Source of the DNA: Balanoglossus misakiensis
Taxonomy: Eukaryota > Hemichordata
NCBI GenBank assembly: GCA_040954595.2
Contig: CM082580.2
Location: 3,162,001-3,226,000, forward strand
Direction of reading: 5' to 3'
DNA: 64,000 nt
Below, piece by piece: positions 26,801 to 38,800 of this stretch. A program made the position numbers and the translations under genes. Every line of letters begins with the position of its first letter. The stretch's first letter is position 1. The notes below the pieces were generated by a model, which was not told where the DNA came from, did not search any database, and worked only from the letters and a program-made list of their open reading frames with translations.

Positions 26801-29800
26801 GAAAGAATGGTGACAGGGCAGAATTTTGGGATTTTTGAACCGCTCAAAACACACCATGCACGTGAGGAAATCTTCATGGATTTCCACGCGAGGAGGATGT
26901 CTGGCGGCCATTGCTGCTAAATGTACCCCCTAGTTTGGTGTGCGCTATTGTTTCAGACTCAGCTGGCATGTTATTCATGTTTGCTTAGCACTTTGCATTG
27001 TACCAGCCCATGCTATGTAGTCAAGGTAGATAGGAGTGATTTACTGTGGGCCCTATCAGTTGCCAACTCAGGCATTTGCAAAGTTGAAATCAATGACCTA
27101 CTAACTGGCATATCTTCTGAACTGTAACACTTACAGGATGAATTTTGTTTCTATTTTGAAAGCAGCAATTAAAAAAGACAGAAAAAGGAAAAGAATCGAT
27201 AAAGAGTGTTTTTACTAGGAATGAAATAATCTTCATTTGAGATATAAAAAGTTGGATTTTGTTAACTGTTGATTGTTGGTGAAAATAGGTGACTTCACAG
27301 AGGATGTCTCAGTATTGGCCAAAAAAAAATGTAGCACGTCAGAATTGGATGCCAAGCTAAAGTTACTTGAAATTCCTTGCTGCCTGATTATCATGATAAT
27401 GCCTACCTTTTTACCTGTCACGCATGATTACAGGTCTTAAGATCTTTGCCTTCAACTGAAGGAGTCGGCTTGGCTGCAAACAAAATGTTAGCTTGTCATG
27501 ACAAGTTAAGAAGCCTCGAGAAAAGAAAAGTTGTAATGACCCTGTCAAAAGATGAATTCAGTTCATCAAAATAAATCAAACGTTTCAGTGCTTTCTATTT
27601 GCTGTGCACATCACTTGAAATCAACTCAAGCATAGTGAATTAACATGTAACTGACGTGTATATTTGCATAGAGTCAAGGTCACACTGTAAGCACCAGATG
27701 AAGGATAGGATTATTTTCTGTGGAAGGCATAAGCTTTGAGAAGTCAATTGATTTACCCAATCTTTCAGAAAATAAAAGCAATTCCTTTGAACAAGATTCG
27801 ATATCAAAATGTGGTACGTTTAAAATGGTCTGTCAAAAATAAAATAAAAATAATGTAACCACTTTTTGCTGTAAAAGTTTAAACACAGGCAGTATTGAAT
27901 ATAAATCTGGATTAACTTTGTATTTTATGACATGTTATTTTATGTAATGTACATTTCATAGAAGTGCTTGACAATGTATAAACATTAATATGATTATAAA
28001 GTAAAAATCTGAATTTTGCCAACTTTGAAAATGTAATACTGTGAAAGTCAATTAGACCAGTAGCGTTTGATTAATGTTTGTATGAAGGATTATGATACAT
28101 GTATTGACTTTTGTCTTGAGTTTTATCTAGTGCCAATATTCTGAGTGTCTGTGTTTGTCTTTCTTTCAGTGGCTGCTACAATCAAAGACCTGAGGAACCA
28201 ATCTCTGCCGTTTCTTGTCAACATTGTCAAACACTATACACTGGTTGCTGTGGTACAGCAAGGTGGTGAGCATGCTCAGTCAAGTCTTTGAAGTTTCTTC
28301 TCCACAAGCATCCTCTACTCAATTTAGTTGAAAACTTTCATTCTAATTTTGTAATCTTTTCCTTTTGAAAGTTTAGGGGTTGTGGATAATTAAAACATGC
28401 GCATGGTAAAATGCAACTAATTGCGTTTGGCCTCAGTTTCTGCGCACAGTAATCGAAATAAAGCCACCCCCCTAACGCCGAAATTGCAATTGCGTTTACT
28501 GTACGCATGTTTTAATTATCCACGGCCCCGTATGATAATGACATTGAACTCACTTTAGCATTAACTTCATTCTGATTCATAATATATTATTCTAAACTAC
28601 CCTTTCCCCCAACAAAATGTTCATCTTTTTAAATGAACAGAGTGTGTCAGATTGATTGTGTGTGTGTATAGGGGTATTAGATCTTGTTAGGGTTTCGAGA
28701 CCAGAGGGGTCTCGAAACCCTCTTGAAATCGTGTTGTTTTTTATTATTATTATTCTTCTTCCCACTATTAAAAACAGCCGCTATTCCAAGACCGTTGCAC
28801 CCAATGACTTGAAATTTGGCTCATAGGTAAAACTCAAAGCAAGTAATTTTCCGATCATGTCACTATGGCAACAGGTCACATGACCTGGCAGCCATATTGG
28901 ATTTAAACTTTTAAATTGGTCTCATTTGCATAAAAAATGACGAATCCAAATTCTGTTCAGAAACTTTGTGGACCATATGGCCAGGGTCCTCTATGCCAAA
29001 TTTCAATGTCTAAGTCCTTGCCGATTTTGAGGAGATGATTTTTAAAGCATTATTTTTCATATTTTCCATGACCATTGGACCCAGCCATTGGCCTATACTT
29101 TCCATGGTTAAGCTATGGCCCCCTAGGATTTTAGATTTATGCCCAAGATCTCAACATCCGCTGGGCTGATCAGCTTCAAATTTTGTGTGCAGCTAGCCTA
29201 CCTTCCGACAATCAGTTCCAACTGAAAAAAATAATATGAAAAATCAACCGATTTTTTTATATTAATTTTTTTATGAAATCTATACCTATACTTATTCCAC
29301 TATACTTAAGCTATGGCCACATCGTTTTGTAGAATTCTGGTCGGTGCAATAGTCTGCAGCATAGGACCAAAATAAGAAGCCAAATTTAAGGCACACCTGT
29401 GACACCTGCTTAACTCATTAACTATTTGCATACCTAATTCCAGGCAAACCAATAGGGCTACAGGTCTGGTTTTTGTCAGAAATGGATCAGTATGGGGTCA
29501 ATTTTTTCCCCAAATTTTGGGTGACCTTGGGTGACCTTTGACCTACTTTCGCATATCTCAGCATCCAGAGCAGGTACAGCTTAGGTGTTTGGGTGGATGG
29601 GACCAAAATAAGAAGCCAAATTTAAGGCTCACCTGTGACACCTGCTTAACTCATTAACTATGTGCATACCTAATTCCAGGCAAACCAATAGGGCTACAGG
29701 TCTGGTTTTTGTCGGACATGGACCAGTATGGGGTCAAATTTCACCCCCAAATTTTGGGTGACCTTGGGTGACCTTTGACCTACTTTCGCATACCTCAGCA

Positions 29801-32800
29801 TCCAGAGCAGGTACAGCTTAGGTGTTTGGGTGGATGGGACCAAAATAAGAAGCCAAATTTAAGGCTCACCTGTGACACCTGCTTAACTCATTAACTATGT
29901 GCATACCTAATTCCAGGCAAACCAATAGGGCTACAGGTCTGGTTTTTGTCGGACATGGACCAGTATGGGGTCAAATTTTCCCCCCAAATTTTGGGTGACC
30001 TTGGGTGACCTTTGACCTACTTTCGCATACCTCAGCATCCAGAGCAGGTACAGCTTAGGTGTTTGGGTGGATGGGACCAAAATAAGAAGCCAAATTTAAG
30101 GCTCACCTGTGCCACCTGCTTAACTCATTAACTATGTGCATACCTAATTCCAGGCAAACCAATAGGGCTACAGGTCTGGTTTTTGTCGGATATGGACCAG
30201 TATGGGGACACATTTTTTTCCCAAACTTTGGATGTTCTTGGGTGACCTTTGACCTACTTTCACATATCTCGGCATCCAGAGCAGGTACAGCTTAGGTGTT
30301 TGGACAGACGGGACCAAAATAAGAAGCCAAATTTTAGAGTCACCTGTGACACCTGCCTAACTCATTAATTATGTGCATACCTAATTCCAGGCAAACCAGT
30401 AGGGCTACAAGTCTGGTTTTTGTTGGACATGGACCAGTATAGCGTAACAATTTTCTGCTTATATTAAGCGTGACCTCACGTGACCTTTGACCTACTTTTC
30501 GACATCTCAGCATCCACAGCACATACACCCTTGGCATTTGGAGTGATAGAACAACTAATGCAGTAATTAAATATGCACAAATCTATCTCGGATAGCGAAC
30601 CAATAGGGCTAGTAGTGTCTCGAAACCCGCTTATTGCTGTTCACAGCTATATTCTAACAGATCATTATTGTGTTTCTTGTGTACCCAGGACCATTGCCCA
30701 TCTCCAACAGACAACATATACAGCAAGGAATGGACCCCCATGTTATGGTGGATGCCATCGCAGCATGCATGGCACATGAAGAAAAGGAACTCTGTAAAAC
30801 AGGCCAGCTGGCCATGAGTTTGATGGTGGAGACAGCCACTGTCATCATGGGCTCCAAAGAAAGGGTTAGTGTGTGACTGGATAGTTTATAACAAATGCCA
30901 CCAAAGTCATTGGATTGAAGAAGTATTTCTTGGCAATGATTGCCCGGCAGAGTTTAACAAGAATTGTTGCTTTGTGAAATATTTAATAGCAGTTGGACAA
31001 AATCAAATGCTCCCTCGTCCAGAAAAAGACGCTGTAGTCAATAATAATCTTTTCAGTTGCTGTTTTTCAGTGATAAAGTTTTACACTGATACTTTATTAT
31101 AGGGTGAAAAAGTGGAACGAAAATATTTTTATGTATTACAGTGTGTAAAGTTTAATTTTGAGACATATCTGGTCAAGATTATTGGCAAGTCATTGTTTAT
31201 GACTGTGAATGTAATATTTATACTGCGAGAGGCATATTGCTGAATACTCTAGAGTGAAATGATTGCTTTGAATTGTGATTTGGACTTTAATTTTCATTGC
31301 AGGCTTGCCAGTTGCCTCTGTTTGAATATGTGATCGAGAAAATGTGTGCCTGCTGCTACCAAAGGGCTTGGTATGCCAAACTTGGCGGCTGCATTTCCAT
31401 CAAATTCCTGATGGAAAAGATGTCAATGAGATGGGTCTTACAGCATCAATTCATGTGTCTCAAAGCATTGCTCTTTGTCATGATGGATTTGCAAGGAGAG
31501 GTAAGTGATGATGGCTCAGACGCTGAACAAGTCTTGTAGGTGTCATGCACTGTGTGTCAGTACAGAGGGCAATGGGTAGGGCAAGGTTGGTGTATTTGAT
31601 CAGCCAACATTTTATTAGTTTCTGTCTGAATTTCAGATGTTTATATGACCATTGGATGATTAGAAAATAATCATACGGTCCTGTTATTTTTGGTTTCTGA
31701 AAAGAAACTTTCTGAAGAAAATAATACATTCTTACTTGTAAAATAAGGTGTAAAGCCAAACATTTCAGTGAAAAACTAGTCAGGAATACCGGTAGTAGTC
31801 CATAAAAACTTTTTTTTTAACACTGCCCCTGTTTTGAATCTTCTCGAAAACTTAGCTACATTTCAGATAACATACATTCAAGTACTAGTGGTAGTAAACA
31901 ATGGAATGTGAAAGTTGACATATATTTCTTTGTACAGGTGTCAAGTGGAGCCTTAGACATGGCCAGAACAAATCTGGAAAATCTACTTACCAAGTGTGCA
32001 TCACCACTAACTGAAAAAGATGTCCAGGATACAGACTTGCCAGCAGCACAAAAGAAATCCTTCTATGAAGTCACTCATGAACTTGTAAGAGAGGTCACAT
32101 CACCAAACCAGACTGTTAGAGATCAGGTATGGTGACGATTGGTAGAGGTTATAAGTCAACTATATCTACTTTTTCTAGTGCAGTCTGGCAAAAACTGCAA
32201 CTTTGCATCTGTGGAATAAAATAAACAATATGCTCTACGTTACTTCACATGGTATTTTCCTAGTAATAGTAATAAAAGTTCTAGGATGAATATACAATTG
32301 CATGTTTTATGATATTCATGTAACAGAAATGGAATATGATTCCTTGATTTGAGGAGACTGACTGGTCTTTGTTCATTTCACAGGCAATGCATTCATTACG
32401 GGTGTTGGCCAAGGTGACCAAAAAGAGTGTGACAGAAATCATGGAACCTCACAAGGATGTGCTGGTGGATATGATACCACCCAAGAAACACCTGCTAAGA
32501 CACCAACCAGCCAATGCCCAGATTGGTTTGATGGACGGCAACACATTCTGCACCACTCTACAGCCGAGATTGTTCACCATCGATTTGAATATTGTGGAAC
32601 ACAAGGTCTTCTTTACAGAGGTGAGCGTTAAAGCTTCCAGAGCTGCCACTTTTTGTATTATTTTCATGATTTTATTTTCCAACTGAAATTGGTCCATCTA
32701 AATAAGCTTACTGATAGGTATACATCGATATCTGATCGACGCCAGATTGCGACTGCATGTTGCAATTTGAACACGCTATATATTAAATGGGTGCCACACC

Positions 32801-35800
32801 CATTTAATCAGCCTCCACACAAAGAGTACACAGTTATCGTGGTATGCGTCGCCAAGAGATGACAAACTGATGCAAATACAAGTAATATGGCTTAATGGTG
32901 AGGATTTTGAAGGATAGGGAATAGATTTGAAGTATTTTATTGTGGAAAAAATATGTGAAATGTGGCAGCTATAGGGGCTTTAATAAATACTACATGTTCA
33001 AATAAAATGTCTCTATCCCAACACATTTAGCCATGTTTTATTGTAATGAGCTTTCAAACCTAGCAATGGCTTCAAGATATTCTCTAAACATTTCTGATAT
33101 TCACTAATCCTGTTCATAATTGTCTTTCAACAGTTGTTGAATTTATGTGAAGCAGAAGACAGTGTTTTGGTGAAGTTACCTTGTTACAAGTCAGTGCCAT
33201 CCTTGGTACCGCTGAGAATCAGTGCCCTTAGTAAGTATGGCCTGTGTCATCAGAACTTTCTCACACTCCTGGCACACTGAGAGTGTGAGAACAAAATTGA
33301 TCCCACACTCTTAGTGAATCGAAAGCAGTATATGATGTGAGTGCTGATTGGATGACAAAGCGTTCTTCGGTTAATACACGCTAAATGTTATCCAATGGCG
33401 CAACGTGTATTATACGGACAGAGACTACAACGTGCCAGACGACAGTTCCAGAGTCATATTCAATATGAATTTTGCTAATTTGTGACCATGTGAGAAATAC
33501 AATCTCACACTAAGGACCTGGGATCTTATTTCTCACACTCGTCGGGGGTATTCTGTCCCACACGAGCCGCTGAAAATCCCCAACTTGTGTGAGAAATATG
33601 ATCCCAGGTCCTTGTGAGTGTGAGATTCTATTAGTCCCTAGTAAGTATGGCCTGTGTCATCTGAATTGTTCCAGGCACCAATCGCAATATGCTTTGTCGT
33701 TACAATGATTACTAACATATCAAAATGCTTGAATTTCTGAATGTTCTTTTAATTCCCTTACAGATGCCCTGTCTGCTTGTCATTACATACCGCTAGTACG
33801 AGATAAAATCTTTGGCGTTCTTTACAAAGCACTCAATTCGGCAACAGCAGAGCTGCAAGAAGCGGGCACCAAGTGTATGAAGAAGGTAAGCAGAACAGCA
33901 CACACATGGGGTGTAAACACCAAATATTGGTTTGATGTCTTTATTTGGAACTTGTATGATTATCTATTATGCCAGTACTTGGTTATTCTGTCATTCTGTT
34001 ATTTTGTTATTTGGTTGTTATATCATTATGTTTTTATTCAGTGTTTATTTGGAACTTTTATTATCATACACATAGCCATCAATGAACATGAATGTAATAT
34101 TCAATACAACCAAGCAATCAAACTGAATCTGAAAACAAGTAATATTGCTATGTATGATGGTAGGGCACAGGCTAGACTAGATTGATACAGGAAAGGTAAC
34201 AGCAAATGGTGTCTACAAGCAGATATATAGAGTACATACAAACTATATCAATGTTAATGGCCACCTCAGAAAGGTTTCATGTAAAGGAACCATCAAACAT
34301 TTCAAGGATATTACAATTCTCCCTACCTTAAATAGGTTTTAAGCTACCTACGTGACCGATGAAAATCTTGTATGGTCGACACAATTTCAAGATGGCAGAT
34401 TTTTGCCATGTTTATTAAGAAATGGGAGTTCATGAGCTAAAGTGACGATGGGTCATTCTGAAACATTTTAACAGAAAAAATAACAAAATGTGAAACAAGT
34501 TTAATGAGTTTAATATGTTAACTACAAAGACAGACATGTTTGACTAAAGGAAGTCATGAAATACGGTAAACATATCATTTCTTCTATCTCTTACTACAGT
34601 GGGTTGTCGACTTTTCGCCCAGAATGCAATGTGATTTGACCCCCTAGCGCAAAGTGAAAACATATTTAAGGCAGCCAGAATTGTAAACATTGACAACAAG
34701 CTTAACATGTCTTTTGTTTCTATCCACAGTTCATCAGTGGCACGCAGATAGACACAGATTTAGTGCACACCAGTATGCGGCAATTACTATCCATGCTGGG
34801 TGACTACAGAAATTTATCTCCCAATGTCATTCAGAGGTTATTCAGTCTAACTCAACTCTTCCCAAACACCTTCAATGAAAGACTCTGCGATCAACTTCTG
34901 GTATGCTACAATTTTGTGTTCTGAGTGTTATTGTAATAGTTGCATTGTTTTACTTTGGTCATCATCAAAATGTCCTGTTTTCGCCAACGAAAATGCCATC
35001 AAGTTTAATCACACAATAAATAGTATATCTTAAGTTCATTTTATGTCATTCATATGATCTCAATATAGTGGTAACTTTTTGTGGTAGATATTCAAATAAA
35101 ACAAAACAAGAATTACTTTTTAATTACAATATCATGTTAATACTACTATTGAAAATACGATTTATAGACAGGTTTCTGTGTTCAGTGTGCATTGTAGTGG
35201 CTATCATGAAAAAATAGAACATTCTTAAACCATTCCTCCTTTTGTGTTGTAACATTTCCTAAATTAAGTTCCTGTCATTTCGTATATAAGTTTCAATTAT
35301 CTATATTTCCTGGCTTTCATAAATCCCCTGTCTGCATGCCATGTGTTATTTGTACCGTAGTAGAATGTCTTTTTTTTTTTCTTTTCATATAAATTGTTAA
35401 CATGTAGGCTCATTTGAAGAAATGGATGGATGTTTCTGTCCTATCACAGAAACAGGGGAACAAAAGCAATGGTCAGGAACTCAAGATATGTTCAGCAATT
35501 ATCAACATCTTTCATGCCATTCCGGCTGCCTCACAGAAGATGATTGAACCTCTGGTTCAACTGACTTTGAAAGCTGAAAAGGATTTATGTCTTGAGGTAG
35601 GCACTAATACACATTTATGATTTTGTGAATAGGTGTGCCTCTTCACATCTTGTCAATTTGGGTGGAAAGTAGTCCCTGGACTGACTTTATTAGCCGTTTT
35701 ACGTTTCACTTTATTATTTTTTTTTATCTTATTTAACACGAATATGTGATTGTCCTGTCAGTAATTCTGAATTTTCACTCAGTATCAATGTATGTCTGCT

Positions 35801-38800
35801 GCATACAATCACCATAAAAATCATAATTCAAACGGCAGCCCCAATATCATCGATATTAAATTGAGTATGTGTGCTGCATAGAAAAAAGTGTACAGATAAC
35901 ACAATATATATACTGGATAAGAAAAACTTGGCAGTTTTCAGTTGATGTGATGTGATTTTGCCAAATGGTCACTTTCGCTTGTTCTTTTCTCATTGTAGAA
36001 AGGAGTTTGTGAAATGTGAACATTCATGAAAGAAACTGCTGAGTTATAAGGCTGCATTCACAAACACCTCTGGAGGGGGGATTTGAAAAAAATGAGGGTA
36101 TGTAAGGGGGGATTTGAAATAATTTTCTCTCCCCCCCCCCCTCCAAAAGTGTTTGTGAATGCAGCCTAAAACAGAAAATGCCTTGATGTTTGTAACTTTG
36201 TTGTTGTTTTTTATTTCAGTCTGGAAGTCCTTTTCGTGGACCCTTGTTGAAATTTCTATTAAGATACGCCAACCAGACTGTTGAACTGTTTACAGCAGAA
36301 AATAATCTGAAGGAACAGTTGTGGAACAGAATGTTTACTGTAAGTTCAGTAAATGTTTAATGCAAAACCAGATTTGATATGCATGTTGTTTAAGAATTCT
36401 TGAATTGTGGATGTCAGAAATATGGAAATCCAGCCGTTCAGAGATTGGCATACTGTCCTTCAACCCGAGCATATCAATATCAATCTGTCTTCAAATACAG
36501 ATTTCATATTTTTTTTTGTTCGTAGTATTTCTTGAAGCAAGAAAAGGCCAAGGCATTCCGAGATGTACTGCAGACCAATACTCTAAGACTTGTAAACCTG
36601 GCATTCATAAAACCACAGGTAAAAATGTAATTACTGTTGTAACAGAAGTTTTTGTACTGAAAGTCAGTTTAGAATCACTGTATTTCATTTCACCTGGTCC
36701 ATTTAGATGTTAAGCTATCTTTCTTCTGGGAGGATTGTTATGACTTTATTTCTCAATAACAGATATATGTCTGTATATTTTAATCTAGAAAATACAGAAT
36801 ATCAAATAATTATGTTTGTATCATGCCATGTGTATTAGGTAGTGTATATTTGCTTAGAATGTTTAAAATAATGAAAACATATTCCTTACACTCAATTCCA
36901 ACCTTTTTTTCTGTACAGCCGGCTGGTGGACAAGCAAGTCCTACTGACAACGTCCGCTTAGAATTGCAGTACCAGGCGATCCTCATCATTAGTATTCTGG
37001 TCAAGTTCAATGAGAAATGGCTTCCTATGAGCCCGGTGGTGGTAGGTGCTTCTTTTCTTGAATTAGTGAAGAGAGTTGTTTTCCAGTATATGCTGAGGGG
37101 GCTCTGTAAAGATATTGCTAATTCCAAACTTTCGTTTGTGACTAGTTGGCATACTTGAAATGAGTCATAATTATTGTCCAATGTAAAAAAAATTTCCTTT
37201 TAATTCTATTTCTGTGTGATACACCATTTGATTTTTTCTCATAACTCGACAGTTGTAGTTCTTGATGAGCATTTCTTGAAGGCACTGTTCTCAAAATTAA
37301 TGTCATAGTGTGCAAACATCCTGTTGGTTGTTTGCACTGGTAGAAAGCGCTAACCACACACACTTTGAAACTCATGGGTTTGATGAGTCTCAAATGATAG
37401 GTATTTGTTGGTATTTATTTACTGTAGTCCAACCACAGTGATTGTCTCATCATGACTCTGTAATCATAAAGTGATAGTTAAAACCATGAACATTATTTCA
37501 CCCATAGAAAAAACATACTAAAAAAGTAAAATGGAAAATTATGCTAAGACGCGTTATGCTTTGTACCAATTTGAGGAAAACCTGATAGAATTATGTTGAA
37601 TGATGCCATCAATATCTTTAATTTCTCACTTTACCAGGAAAGTCATCTTCGCAGAATCTGGGTCTCAGATGCATTCCAAGAAAGGCATAAGAATGACAAT
37701 GTTGGTGTTGTTCATTGGGATGAACCGAAATTACTGGTCAAGTGTCTGCTCAACTATGTCAAGTGAGTTTAGGCCAAATAAACAAATATTTGCTGTTCCG
37801 TTTACCCGACCTACCCTAATTTTAGCCCGCCGACCCTAAACATTTTAGAGCTTCGTAAACCAGAAGTAAGAATACCAATGTCAAATATACAAAATTTATG
37901 AAAATTGCGAGAATCACGCAAGAACTAAGACGTCATTCTTCTACACTTCTAGGGCCAATGATATATATAAACAAAATTGCAAAATAAAAAGATTTCCCTA
38001 CCTACCTACCTACCCTATTTTTGAAAACCTTGTAATCGGAACAGCACATATTATTTTTTTGGCCTTATGAGAAACATTGGATTCAAACACAAATGCCCTA
38101 ACATGTACTTTGTCATTATCCTAACCTTATTCTCTTGACCGATGATTTTTTGGTGTTATTTTTGGCCAAGCTTTGCGTTATTCTTACTGGCATTTTTATT
38201 TTCTGGATTGCAGACATCATCCGAATGAAGTTGAGTTGCTGTTCCAGTTATTGCGTGTGTTTGTCAACCGATTCTTGCCCAACTTCCATTTCTTCAAAGA
38301 GTTCTTAGAGAAGGAAGTTGCACAGGTAAGGAATGTGGACGAGGTGCTCAAAACTCTCTATTAGAAATCGTTACCTGAACAATTTTTTTCCTGATAAGTG
38401 AAGCTATGTAGAAATCACATGCATACCAGTCTCCACAGAAAGAAGAAACATTATTGTTTATGGTTACTTTCTGTGCATGTATATCATGTACATTGTAGTT
38501 AAAAAGTCAGCTTTGCACCATTGAATAGCTAAAAGCATTTAAAAGTTCAAAGCATTGCCTTTTCATGTTGCAATTCTATCTCTTACCTCTGAACCCAGGG
38601 TTACTCAGTTGAACAAAAGAGGGCAGTATTCTTCAAGTTTGTGGATTTGTTCCGGGATCAAACGTTTCCTCAAGTCTTAAAAGCCAAAGCCTTGCAGTAC
38701 GTGATTATTCCAATGTTTTCAGCTGCATTTGACAGGGGAGACGGCGAACAGGTAAGACTTATTTTACTTGAAAGTTTTAGTTTTTTTGTCGTTTGTCATT

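Larger units (their letters stand above)
28690..30628. mobile_element. 1.9-kb hairpin-ended element with internal tandem repeat
   Basis: The left end is a hairpin: GGGTTTCGAGACC (28690-28702), 5-nt loop, GGTCTCGAAACCC (28708-28720). The same GTCTCGAAACCC word marks the right end (30617-30628). Directly inside the left end is an ATT-rich run (attattattattcttcttcc). No protein-coding frame is visible. The combination of terminal hairpin, repeated terminal word and internal tandem repeats resembles non-autonomous Helentron-type rolling-circle elements, but the assignment is inference. It lies in the TRRAP intron between exons 25 and 26. Confidence 0.6.

Noticed and set aside
29364-30609. CRISPR-like regular repeats
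   Set aside because: The unit is 237 bp head to tail without spacers, in a eukaryotic intron: a satellite, not a CRISPR array.
36823-37158. 111-codon plus-strand frame as a separate gene
   Set aside because: It contains TRRAP exon 36 with intron read-through on both sides; splice sites at 36919 and 37041 fit TRRAP.
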